A stretch of 64,000 nucleotides of DNA from contig NZ_FNBW01000017.1 of NCBI RefSeq assembly GCF_900102465.1, forward strand, positions 62,001 through 126,000. Direction: 5' to 3'. Shown here piece after piece: positions 46,178 through 54,350 of this stretch; the stretch's first letter is position 1; the number at the start of each line of letters is the position of its first letter. Below the pieces are notes generated by a model that saw only the letters and a program-made list of their open reading frames with translations, made no database searches and was not told the origin of the DNA. The translations under genes and the position numbers were made by a program. The stretch comes from Thalassobaculum litoreum DSM 18839. GTDB lineage: Bacteria; Pseudomonadota; Alphaproteobacteria; Thalassobaculales; Thalassobaculaceae.

Positions 46178-47163
46178 TCAGATCGACGGCCGCGCGCCGC
46201 CCCTCCCCGTCCGCCACGGCGTCTGCGCGCCGGTATGTCTCGTCCCAGCATCACCAGCACGCCGGAAATGTCCACCGGTAGAGTGGCCGGATCGAGATGG
46301 GCGAGGCCGTCCAGGGGAAGGCGGTCCAGCCCCGCCCTCCCCGTCCCGTCCGGGTCCAGGGCGCGCGAGAGGAATGAGAGGGTCGACTCAGGGCCGCCGA
46401 CACTCCGCAGGACGGCCGCGAGGGTCGGCCCGGGCGGCAGCTCCCCGGCCACCTCGGCGAAGGCGGCGAAGACCCGGGCCGGGCCGAGGCGCCGTTCCAG
46501 CAGTCCGGCCACCGTAAGGGCGATCTCCGGCACATCCTCGGGCCCGGCGGCAATCAGCCGCTCCGCAGCCTCGGCATCCCCCGCATCGAGGGCCAGCGCC
46601 ACCACCGGGGCGCAGAGACCGTCGCTGCCCGACAGCGGACACCAGGCGGCTGCGCCCGGGCGCAGGAGGGGGTCGCGAATGAGAAACGGACAGCCCCGGT
46701 CGTCTATCAGAACGCGCGCGCCGCCGAGCGCCGCCAGCCCGGTCGGGTCCGTCGCGACGGCCAGACAGGAGGCGACGCCGCGGGGATCAACCGCCGACGG
46801 ATCGGCGGCCAGATCCGGCAGCGGATGGCGCTGCCCCGCCATGAAGGCGGCCAGGGTCGCCAGGTCGACCGCCGCCCCGCCGCCGATCGCGACCACCGCG
46901 TCGCACTGATCGAAATGATAGGCCGCGACCGCTTCCGCCACGGCGGCGACCGACGGGCCGCCAGGATGCTCGAAGGCGAAGACCGCCAGGCCGGCTGTTT
47001 CCAGGTGCGGGATCAGAGCCTCCGGGCCGCCGCCGGGCCCATGCACCAGCAGCAGGCGCCGAAGCCCGCGCGGGGCGGCCCAGGACCGGACCGCCTCTCC
47101 GGCGGCATGGCCGAGCTGAAGGGCGACCACACCGCCCCAGATCACCCGCGCGCCCGTCGTCAT
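46174..47163 (-). CDS. degenerate iron-alcohol-dehydrogenase / maleylacetate-reductase-like protein
   Basis: The 329-residue protein keeps the Rossmann-side features of the Fe-ADH family (LLLVHGPGGGPEALIPHLETA and IGGGAAVDLATLAAFMAG, matching the G-G-G-S-x2-D-x-A-K site). The metal-binding Asp and His residues of the C-terminal domain are not visible: no H-x3-H or H-A-x2-H appears, and the equivalent region is Leu/Ala rich. It is shorter than the usual 380-400 residues. It may be a pseudoenzyme or a structural partner. First gene of the six-gene operon. Confidence 0.7.
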   Translation of the reverse strand: MTTGARVIWGGVVALQLGHAAGEAVRSWAAPRGLRRLLLVHGPGGGPEALIPHLETAGLAVFAFEHPGGPSVAAVAEAVAAYHFDQCDAVVAIGGGAAVDLATLAAFMAGQRHPLPDLAADPSAVDPRGVASCLAVATDPTGLAALGGARVLIDDRGCPFLIRDPLLRPGAAAWCPLSGSDGLCAPVVALALDAGDAEAAERLIAAGPEDVPEIALTVAGLLERRLGPARVFAAFAEVAGELPPGPTLAAVLRSVGGPESTLSFLSRALDPDGTGRAGLDRLPLDGLAHLDPATLPVDISGVLVMLGRDIPARRRRGGRGGAARGRRSE

Positions 47164-47264
47164 CCGTCACCCCGATCCGGCTGTTCCGGCATCCGCCCTT
47201 CAAATGCGGCTCATCCTGCTGTATTGTAAGGCAGTTATCACGTCGGTTTCAGGAGCGACACGGT

Positions 47265-47474
47265 ATGGCGATTTCGGGCGCAGCAGCAGCGAGTGCGACA
47301 CTGTCGGTGTCCGGCGTGCGCGCGGCGAACGAGCAGGTGCGCGTGCTGGGTCAGGGCCTGTCGTCCCTGCTCGCCGTCGCCGAGCAGATCGCCGATCAGG
47401 TCCCCAATTCCGCCGCCACCCCGGCGGTGCCGGTGGATGCCGGCCGCGGCCAGAACGTCGACGTCTCCGCCTGA
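47265..47474 (+). CDS. small protein of 69 residues, function unknown
   Basis: MAISGAAAASATLSVSGVRA opens an Ala/Ser/Val-rich protein with one amphipathic helix (residues 18-46, VRAANEQVRVLGQGLSSLL) and a short tail NVDVSA. There is no signal peptide or membrane helix. AGGAG about 10 bases before the ATG supports translation. It is divergent from the six-gene operon. No family is recognised; short motility-associated proteins look similar in style, but that is a guess. Confidence 0.6.
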   Translation: MAISGAAAASATLSVSGVRAANEQVRVLGQGLSSLLAVAEQIADQVPNSAATPAVPVDAGRGQNVDVSA

Positions 47475-47563
47475 CCTCCTGCTCGACCTGACCTCCTGCC
47501 GGCACGCCGGGCCAACCCCTTATCTCCGCCTCAGGATCGGTCTGACGCCATGCGCGCAAACCA

Positions 47564-47590
47564 AAAGCGCGCCGGCAAGCGGCGCGCTTT
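47564..47590 (-). terminator. intrinsic terminator of the XRE gene
   Basis: A perfect 10-bp stem GGCGCGCTTT / AAAGCGCGCC (47581-47590 and 47564-47573) with a 7-base loop; on the minus strand it ends in TTTTGG. It lies 28 bases after the stop of the regulator gene. Confidence 0.8.
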
Positions 47591-47617
47591 GTAGACGATT
47601 TCCGGGGAGGGAGAGGC

Positions 47618-48091
47618 TTACTTCTCTTCCGGCAGCGCGGTCGCGACCGACTTCACCATTTCGGTGATGCGCTTGCGCAGGTTCGGATTCTTGATCGAGT
47701 AGTAGGCACGCACCAGCTCCAGGGTCTCGCGGCGGGCCATCGGGTCCGTCGGGTTCTCCTCGTACTCGTCGCGCGGCTGGCCCGACTTCATGCGGCGCGG
47801 GGAGTGCGCCATCGTGTCGTCGGACATGTCGTCGAAGAAGAAGCTGACCGGCACGTCGAGGATCTGGGCGATATCCCAAAGCCGGGACGAGCTGATCCGG
47901 TTGCTGCCGCGCTCGTACTTCTGAACCTGCTGGAAGGTGATGTTGAGCGCTTCGCCGAGCTGCTCCTGGCTCATCCCCAGCAACGTGCGACGCAGCCGCA
48001 CACGGCGACCGACATGCACGTCGATCGGGTTGTTGTTCGTGATCTGATAGTTGGGATCATCACGACGCTTATCTACTTTGGCTTTAGCCAT
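47618..48091 (-). CDS. XRE-type helix-turn-helix regulator
   Basis: The 157-residue cytoplasmic DNA-binding protein has a Cro/C1 HTH at about residues 27-82 (VGRRVRLRRTLLGMSQEQLGEAL and NITFQQVQKYERGSNRISSS). The C-terminal 70 residues are charged and helical. This layout is common in alphaproteobacteria as a small global or motility/biofilm regulator. AAGGAGGT lies 13 bases before the ATG, a little far. The 430-base AT-rich region upstream probably contains its promoter. Confidence 0.9.
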   Translation of the reverse strand: MAKAKVDKRRDDPNYQITNNNPIDVHVGRRVRLRRTLLGMSQEQLGEALNITFQQVQKYERGSNRISSSRLWDIAQILDVPVSFFFDDMSDDTMAHSPRRMKSGQPRDEYEENPTDPMARRETLELVRAYYSIKNPNLRKRITEMVKSVATALPEEK

Positions 48092-48524
48092 GGAGCTACT
48101 TCAACCTCCTTACTTCGAGACGGAGGTGTGCGCGACCGTCCGTCTCACTAAAAGTGCAGTATGGGTTTCGCATTACCTCGCTGACAAGGCAATACACGTT
48201 TATCGGGTTTGCGACGGCCACACGCGTGAGGCGAACTGATCGGAATGGAGGAACGTCCTTCCCGCTCGGTACTCCTGGTGACATAGGCTGTCGGGTTCAC
48301 CCATTCGTATATCCCTCGATTGCAGGAGCGACAACAAACTTGAAACCACGTTCATCCAAGTTCGGGGCGTTCCACGGATATACGTTGTATTACATTGATT
48401 TGTTTATAACTCGTTAATGGCGAAATAAAATGAATTTCACATAAATTAACCATTTTGTCGCATGCATTTGCCTACGAAAACAACGACTTCTCCCCGGCCT
48501 ATAATCTCCAGGGTTGAGTTTCCA
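48092..48524. other. AT-rich intergenic region without a convincing gene
   Basis: About 430 bases separate the XRE gene from the desaturase stop. Base composition falls sharply after 48300 compared with neighbours. A CtrA-like site TTTATAACTCGTTAA (48403-48417; consensus TTAA-N7-TTAA, one mismatch) is visible. An 87-codon plus-strand frame (48154-48417) has atypical composition and no ribosome site and is not called. The region is probably regulatory. Confidence 0.5.
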
Positions 48525-49502
48525 CTACCGGCACCGGGGGTGAATCGGGTGATCCCGGGGTGTAAAAAGATAGCGCCCTGCCATTTTGGCGTATGAGTCG
48601 AAGCTGTAGCCGCCATTACGGGCGAGAATCCCCCCACGGCCATCGCGGAAAACACGGCGCAGCAGGTACCACGGCAATCCGGGCCGCTCATGGTGCAGGG
48701 CGTGCAGATTGTTCGACAGAAACAGCAGGTCGAACGCCCCGCCGGCCTCGACGATGACGCTCCGCTGGGCCGGAATCGGGTCGGGGCGGTGCTCTGCGAA
48801 GCTGCGGACCAGCATCAGACCGGTCGCCGGCCACGCGACGAGGAGCGCATAACCCCAGAGCGGGATCCCGACGACCGACAGACAGGCCACCATCGCCGCA
48901 AGCTGTGCTGCATGCCCCGCAAGCGCGAAAAGGCGACGACCGGCCAACAGGTCGCGACCATCGGTCACAAGGGACAGTGCCGCCACCCACAGGGGGCCGA
49001 GCACCACGCGGCCGGCCAGACTGTTCATCGCCAGGCGCAGCACCCGCTCCACCCGGCCCGCCCGCTGCCAGCGTGCGGCGGTGACATACCAGCTCTCCGG
49101 ATCGTCCAGCGGATCGGTCAGCCGCTCGTCGATGTGATGGGCGAGATGGCTGTCGCGGTACCGGTCGAAGGGCACGAAGCCCAGCAGCGGCGGGCCGGCG
49201 ATCAACCGGTTCACCCGGGCCCAGGGGGTCGGGTGGCCGTGGATCACCTCATGCTGCAGCGACGCCTGCCAGGCCGCGCACCAGGCCAGAACCGGCGTCG
49301 CCGTCCACCACGGGATCCAACCCGCCGACACCACGCCAAGCGCGGCGGCCATCGGCAGATACACACACAAGGCAACCCAGACGGTCGGCCATTCCACCCG
49401 ATCCGGCAGGCGGACCCGGCGGCGGTGAGCGGCAACAGGAAGAGGAGCGACAGCAGGCCCGTGGCCGGTGCCGTCGGCGGCAACGCGATGTACTTGATCC
49501 AT
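48525..49502 (-). CDS. fatty acid desaturase-type membrane di-iron enzyme
   Basis: This 325-residue integral membrane protein has three histidine boxes: QHEVIHGH, HLAHHID and NLHALHHE. These bind the di-iron centre of membrane desaturases and hydroxylases. Four to five hydrophobic segments are seen. The first 30 residues are basic and soluble. The substrate (acyl lipid, carotenoid or alkane) cannot be fixed. It is divergent from the second XRE regulator (94 bp), which may control it. Confidence 0.88.
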   Translation of the reverse strand: MDQVHRVAADGTGHGPAVAPLPVAAHRRRVRLPDRVEWPTVWVALCVYLPMAAALGVVSAGWIPWWTATPVLAWCAAWQASLQHEVIHGHPTPWARVNRLIAGPPLLGFVPFDRYRDSHLAHHIDERLTDPLDDPESWYVTAARWQRAGRVERVLRLAMNSLAGRVVLGPLWVAALSLVTDGRDLLAGRRLFALAGHAAQLAAMVACLSVVGIPLWGYALLVAWPATGLMLVRSFAEHRPDPIPAQRSVIVEAGGAFDLLFLSNNLHALHHERPGLPWYLLRRVFRDGRGGILARNGGYSFDSYAKMAGRYLFTPRDHPIHPRCR

Positions 49503-49596
49503 GGCGCGACCCTATCGACAACCCCGATGTTGCCACAATTGAGCCAATGCGAAACTAATGTTGACAAAGCGCCACTTAGGAAACGATGTTTATTAA

Positions 49597-50481
49597 ATGC
49601 AACACTCTCTTCAACCGGCCGATAAGCGCGATGTCGCCCGCCTGTTCCGCGAGCGGCTGGAGGCGGCAATGGACCGCGCCGGCCTGTCGCGCTCGGCGGT
49701 GGCCAAGCGCATCGGGGTCGACCGCTCGACCCTGTCCCAGATCCTCTCGGACGAGGGTGTGCGCCTGCCCCGTGCCGACACGGTCGCCGCCCTGGCGGTG
49801 ACGCTGCAGGTGTCGCTGGACTGGCTGCTCGGCCTCGCCGAGGAGGGACAGTTCACCGCCGACATCATGGAACGCTCGCCGGAGATCAGCCCGCACAACC
49901 GAACCGTCGCCGACGAGAACCTGCTGCGCTGGCACGCGGAGGCGGCCGGCTACAAGATCCGCTACGTTCCGACCAGCCTGCCCGACCAGGTGAAGATCCC
50001 CGAGGTGATCGCCTACGAGTATCAGGAGACCGGCGGCTCGATGGCCGACCAGGCGATGCGCCGCTCCCGCGACCGGCTCGACTATGTCCGTCAGCCGGAA
50101 ACCGATGTGGAGATATGCACCTCCATACAGTCGATGCTGGACTTTGCCGACGGCACCGGCGTGTGGCGCGACCTGCCGCCGGACATGCGCCGCCGCCAGC
50201 TCATCCATATCGCCGATCTGGTCGACGAGCTCTATCCGAGCGTGCGCTGGTTCCTGTTCGACGGGGTGCGCGACTACGCCATTCCGGTCACCATCTTCGG
50301 ACCGAAGCGGGCGGCGATCTACGCCGGAGACATGTATATCGTCTTCACCACGACCGAGCACATCCGGGTCCTCACCCGGCGCTTCGACGACCTGATCCGC
50401 CACGCCGTGGTCCATGCCCATGAGATCCCGGCCTATATGCGCACGCTGATCGACCGGATCGACAAAGGACTGGCCGCATGA
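49597..50481 (+). CDS. XRE-type regulator with a C-terminal ligand-like domain
   Basis: The 294-residue protein has an N-terminal HTH (FRERLEAAMDRAGLSRSAVA, KRIGVDRSTLSQILSDEGV) and a C-terminal domain of about 190 residues (YVPTSLPDQVKIPEV... YPSVRWFLFDGVRDYAIPVTIFG... YIVFTTTEHIRVLTRRFDDL) that may sense a ligand. Its stop overlaps the start of the binding-protein gene (ATGA), so the two are made together. It is divergent from the desaturase gene. The start follows A/T-rich sequence with a weak ribosome site. Confidence 0.88.
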   Translation: MQHSLQPADKRDVARLFRERLEAAMDRAGLSRSAVAKRIGVDRSTLSQILSDEGVRLPRADTVAALAVTLQVSLDWLLGLAEEGQFTADIMERSPEISPHNRTVADENLLRWHAEAAGYKIRYVPTSLPDQVKIPEVIAYEYQETGGSMADQAMRRSRDRLDYVRQPETDVEICTSIQSMLDFADGTGVWRDLPPDMRRRQLIHIADLVDELYPSVRWFLFDGVRDYAIPVTIFGPKRAAIYAGDMYIVFTTTEHIRVLTRRFDDLIRHAVVHAHEIPAYMRTLIDRIDKGLAA

Positions 50482-51287
50482 CCGCCATCGCCGCCCTCAC
50501 CATGTACGACCTGCCGGAACTTCAGGCCGCGACCAATGCCTGGTGGACGGCGATCGCCGGACACCTGCGCCGGGCCGGGCTCGACGACGTGCCGCAGGAG
50601 CTGACCCGCGGCCGGCCGGTGGATGTGAACTGGCGCGACCCCGCCCTGCTGCTGACCCAGACCTGCGGCTATCCGCTGACCCATGGCCATGCCGACGACC
50701 TGAGCGCCATCGCCGTACCGGACTACCGCGCCGAGGGATGCGGCGGAGGGCTGTACCGCAGCGCCTTCGTGGTGCGCGCGGACGATCCGGCGAGGGGCCT
50801 GGAGGATCTGCGCGGCCGCCGGGTCGCCGCCAACGGCCCGGACAGCCAGTCCGGCTGCAACGCCCTGCGCGCCGCGGTTGCCGAGATCGCCGTCGGCAAC
50901 CGGTTCTTCAGCGACGTCACCTGGAGCGGGGCCCACCGCCTGAGCCTTGCCGCCGTGCGCGAGGGCAAGGCCGACATCGCCGCGATCGACGGCGTCACCT
51001 TCGCGCTGGTCGGCGACGCCGCCCCGCGGGAGGTCGCCGGATTGCGGGTGCTGGCCTGGAGTGCCGCCACCCCCGCCCTACCCTATGCGGTGCGCAGGAA
51101 CCTGGACGGCGACACCCGCGCCCGCGTCACCGACGCACTGCTGGCGGCGTCGGCAGATCCCGAGAGTGAAGCCGCCCGCGACACCCTGCGGATCGCCGGC
51201 CTGCAACCGGTCGCGGATGCCGACTACGCGGTCATGGTGGCCATGCGCGAGGCGGCGGAGGCGCGCGGCTACCCGCTGCTCGCCTGA
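50478..51287 (+). CDS. PhnD-like substrate-binding fold protein without signal peptide
   Basis: The 269-residue protein resembles phosphate/phosphonate ABC-transporter binding proteins: LLTQTCGYPLTHGHADDLSA, YRSAFVVRADDPARGLEDLRG, RRVAANGPDSQSGCNALR and GKADIAAIDGVTFALV. It has no signal sequence and no adjacent ABC permease or ATPase, so it should stay in the cytoplasm. Coupling to the XRE regulator suggests it presents a ligand to it or acts as a metabolite sensor. Start ATG 50478 overlaps the regulator stop. Confidence 0.82.
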   Translation: MTAIAALTMYDLPELQAATNAWWTAIAGHLRRAGLDDVPQELTRGRPVDVNWRDPALLLTQTCGYPLTHGHADDLSAIAVPDYRAEGCGGGLYRSAFVVRADDPARGLEDLRGRRVAANGPDSQSGCNALRAAVAEIAVGNRFFSDVTWSGAHRLSLAAVREGKADIAAIDGVTFALVGDAAPREVAGLRVLAWSAATPALPYAVRRNLDGDTRARVTDALLAASADPESEAARDTLRIAGLQPVADADYAVMVAMREAAEARGYPLLA

Positions 51288-51290
51288 GCC

Positions 51291-52472
51291 CTATTCCGCG
51301 TCCAGGATCGCCCGGGCGAGATCCAGCAGTTCCGCGTCGTCCGGTCGGATCGCGTTGTTGTCGATCATCGGCCGGTTCTCCGCCGCCAGGGCGACCGTGA
51401 CCAGCCGGGGGGCGTCCCTGCCGCTCAACCCCTTATCGGCCAGCGACACCGGCAGGCCGACCGAGCGCAGGAGCGTCTCGAACCGGTCGGCCCCGGCAGC
51501 CGCATGTTCGGACTCGTCGCCGGTCAGGCGCGGATCGACGCCGAGCGCCGTGGCGATCGGGGCGTACAGGTCCGGCCGCCGCAGCGCCGACCATGGCAGC
51601 GTCACCCGCATGGCCAGGGCCACCGCCCGGCCGTGATGGACATGCGCCAGGGTCCCGAGCGCATGGCCGTAGGCATGGGCGATGCCGGTGCCGCAGGCGT
51701 CGATCGCCACCCCCGCCAGCGCCGAGCCGAGCGCCATGCGACCGCGCGCCTCCACATCTCCCGGCGTGGTCACCGCCCGCTCAAGGTTCTGCGCCACCAG
51801 GGCCACCGCCTGAAGCGCCATGCCGGCCACCACCGGGGTCGAGCGCACATGGGTATACGCCTCGATGGCATGCACCAGGGCGTCAAGCCCGGTCGCCGCC
51901 GTCAGCGGTCCCGGCAGGCCCAGGGTCATGGACGGGTCGAGGATCGACAGATCCGCCTTCAGCGTGCGGCCCCAGGCCCAGACCTTGCGGCCGCCGTCGA
52001 GCCCGTAAACCGACGTGCGGGTCATCTCCGCCCCGGTGCCCGAGGTGGTGGGGATCAGGATCTTGCGGATCGCCCGCGACGGCAGCGGATTGGCCATGAC
52101 GGCATAGGATTCCGCCGGCGCGTCGGCCACCGCGACCGAGGCGGCCAGCTTGGCGACATCCAGGGCCGAGCCGCCGCCGATGCCGAGCAGGAGATCCGCC
52201 TTGTGGCTGCGCGCCTTGCGCGACGCTGCGTCGATCGACGCCGCCGAGGGATCGCTCTCGACCTCGTCGAACCGCTCCACCGCCATCCCGGCGGCCGCGA
52301 GGCGCCGCGCCGCCGCGTCCGGTATGCCGGTGGCGGCGACGCCGGGATCGGTGACGATCAGCACCCGCGCGGCCGCACCGCACAGGGCCGCCACATCGTC
52401 CGGCAGGGCATCGACCCGGTCGAGCCCGTAGCTCATGGCCGGGCTGGGCTCATGGGTGAAGGCGGACAGCAT
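51291..52472 (-). CDS. iron-containing alcohol dehydrogenase
   Basis: The 393-residue NAD(P)-dependent, metal-binding alcohol dehydrogenase or maleylacetate-reductase family enzyme has the coenzyme site GIGGGSALDVAKLAA and IPTTSGTGAEMT. Metal ligands are in place: Asp/His in TGLDALVHAIEAY and the His pair in GIAHAYGHALG. In contrast to the copy at 46174 it is intact. It is convergent with the binding protein gene (3 bp between stops) and divergent from the mandelate-racemase-type gene. Confidence 0.93.
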   Translation of the reverse strand: MLSAFTHEPSPAMSYGLDRVDALPDDVAALCGAAARVLIVTDPGVAATGIPDAAARRLAAAGMAVERFDEVESDPSAASIDAASRKARSHKADLLLGIGGGSALDVAKLAASVAVADAPAESYAVMANPLPSRAIRKILIPTTSGTGAEMTRTSVYGLDGGRKVWAWGRTLKADLSILDPSMTLGLPGPLTAATGLDALVHAIEAYTHVRSTPVVAGMALQAVALVAQNLERAVTTPGDVEARGRMALGSALAGVAIDACGTGIAHAYGHALGTLAHVHHGRAVALAMRVTLPWSALRRPDLYAPIATALGVDPRLTGDESEHAAAGADRFETLLRSVGLPVSLADKGLSGRDAPRLVTVALAAENRPMIDNNAIRPDDAELLDLARAILDAE

Positions 52473-52600
52473 GGGGCGTCTCCGTCTGGAAGGGTGACCG
52501 CAAGGGTTTCAGATTTGCGTTTCAGTTTCGCGTCGAAAAGCGCCACCGGGGGTCGCATTCGCCGTTGACGGGTGCAACGCGAAAGTCCCCACTGCGCTCC

Positions 52601-53707
52601 ATGAAAATTGAGCGCATCGACGTTACCCACCACCGCCTGCCCCTGGATCCGCCGTTCCGGGCGAGCTGGGACACGCGCCCCCGCACCGAGTTCGACGCCA
52701 CCGTGGTGCGGGTCGTCACCGACGAGGGTCTGGTGGGAATCGGGTCGGGCGACACCATGCTCGGCTTCGAGCGGCATGCGGCGCTGTTCGTCGGCCAGAA
52801 CCCGCTCGACCTCGACCGGCACAACCGGGTGCTGGACAACCTCGCCTTCCATTACAGCCGCTACTGGCCCCTGGATCTCGCCCTGTGGGATCTGGCCGGC
52901 AAGATCCTCGGCCAGCCGGTCTGGCGCCTGGCGGGCGGGCGCTCCGACCGCACCCGGCTCTATGCCTCCTCCGGCACCCTGCGCGGCCCGCAGGAGATGG
53001 CGGACGCCGCGCTGTCCTTCCTGGAGGCAGGCTTCCCGGCGATGAAGATCCGCTTCCACCGCGGCGACTGGCGCGACGACATCAAGGCGCTGGAGGCGGT
53101 GCGCGGCGCGGTCGGCGACCGGCTGACCCTGATGGTCGACTGCAACCAGGGTTGGCGCATGCCCTGGGACACCGAGCGGCCCTGGTCGCTGAAGGATGCG
53201 CTGGCCGTCGCCCGCGAATTGGAGACGCTCGACATCTACTGGATGGAGGAGCCGCTGCACCGGGCCGACTATGCCGGCATGGCCGCCCTGCGCGACGCCG
53301 TCGACATCCGCATCGCCGGCGGCGAGATGAACCGCGAGGTGTTCGAGTTCGATACGATCATCGAGCGGCGCTGCCTGGACGTGCTGCAGCCGGACGCGGC
53401 CCTGACCGGCGGCATAGGCGGGCTGAAGCGGATCGCCGAGGCCGCCGTCGCCGCCAACCTGATCTTCACCCCGCATACCTGGTCGAACGGCCTGGGCGTG
53501 GCGGCCAACGCCCATCTGGCCTGCGGGGCCGGCAACCCGCCATTCCTGGAGTTCCCGTTCGACCCGCCGGAATGGTCGGCCGAGCGGCGCGACTACATGC
53601 TGAGCGAGACCCTGGCCTACGAGGATGGCTGGATGGTCCTGGGCGAGGCCCCGGGCCTCGGCGTGGCGCTGGACGAGGATCGCCTGGCGAAAACCCGCAT
53701 CGGATAG
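52601..53707 (+). CDS. mandelate racemase / muconate lactonizing enzyme family protein
   Basis: The 368-residue enolase-superfamily acid-sugar dehydratase or racemase has the K-x-R catalytic segment MKIRFHRGD, metal ligands in LMVDCNQGW (Asp), WMEEPL (Glu) and AGGEMN (Glu), and the general-acid His in FTPHTWSNGLG. The His on the seventh strand suggests the mandelate racemase subgroup, often acid-sugar dehydratases. ATG 52601 was preferred over TTG 52565. The divergent Fe-alcohol dehydrogenase could act in the same pathway. Confidence 0.9.
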   Translation: MKIERIDVTHHRLPLDPPFRASWDTRPRTEFDATVVRVVTDEGLVGIGSGDTMLGFERHAALFVGQNPLDLDRHNRVLDNLAFHYSRYWPLDLALWDLAGKILGQPVWRLAGGRSDRTRLYASSGTLRGPQEMADAALSFLEAGFPAMKIRFHRGDWRDDIKALEAVRGAVGDRLTLMVDCNQGWRMPWDTERPWSLKDALAVARELETLDIYWMEEPLHRADYAGMAALRDAVDIRIAGGEMNREVFEFDTIIERRCLDVLQPDAALTGGIGGLKRIAEAAVAANLIFTPHTWSNGLGVAANAHLACGAGNPPFLEFPFDPPEWSAERRDYMLSETLAYEDGWMVLGEAPGLGVALDEDRLAKTRIG

Positions 53708-53787
53708 GGGTCGGCCGACGACGGGCGGTCGGCACCTTGCTATAGTCTCCCGAGGGGACGAACCATGCTTGCCGGGGGATAGCCGCG

Positions 53788-54345
53788 ATGACGCTGATCG
53801 GATCGGCCACGGGACGCTGTCTGCTGCTTGCGGCCGTGCTGACGCTCTGGTCCGCCATGCCGGCACATGCCCAGCAGGCACCCACGCAAGCACCGGCCAT
53901 GCTGCCCTCCGCCGCCGTCGAGCGGGAAACCGGCGAAGACCTGCCGCTGTGGCAGCGCACCCTGTACAAGACCCTGACCTATCAGGCGGCGGCCAATGCC
54001 GCCGACGTGCTGGTCTTCGACCTGCTGGTCGGGGCGTCGGCCGCCACCACGACCGGGTTCTTCGTCGTCAACGCGGCGACGGCGGCGGCGGCCTATTACG
54101 GCTTCGAATACGCTTGGCAGAATCTCGGGCCGACCCTGGACGAGACCACCGAGCAGACCATCGTCGAGAAGACCATCCTCTACCGCTTCATCGGCGTCGG
54201 CCGGAACTTCACCCTGGGCTACCTGTACGGCGGCGGAGCGGTGACCGCCGGCGCCTTCGCCGGGCTGAACATCGTCTACGACACCAGCATCTTCCTGACC
54301 AACGAGTATGTCTGGGACATCCTGCGCCCCGAACAGGCGCCCTGA
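53788..54345 (+). CDS. membrane protein with DUF2061-like repeats
   Basis: The 185-residue protein has a signal peptide (LLLAAVLTLWSAMPAHAQQ) and two similar modules: LYKTLTYQAAANAADVLVFD and ILYRFIGVGRNFTLGYLYGG, each followed by a hydrophobic segment. These resemble the K-T-x-T/S-Y/W-R pattern of DUF2061 membrane proteins; the match is by eye and moderate. Function unknown. It is convergent with the second desaturase (5 bp between stops). Confidence 0.7.
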   Translation: MTLIGSATGRCLLLAAVLTLWSAMPAHAQQAPTQAPAMLPSAAVERETGEDLPLWQRTLYKTLTYQAAANAADVLVFDLLVGASAATTTGFFVVNAATAAAAYYGFEYAWQNLGPTLDETTEQTIVEKTILYRFIGVGRNFTLGYLYGGGAVTAGAFAGLNIVYDTSIFLTNEYVWDILRPEQAP

Positions 54346-54350
54346 CCGGA

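Noticed and set aside
48154-48417. 87-codon plus-strand frame in the AT-rich gap
   Set aside because: No ribosome binding site, atypical composition and no family resemblance; likely chance in a regulatory region.
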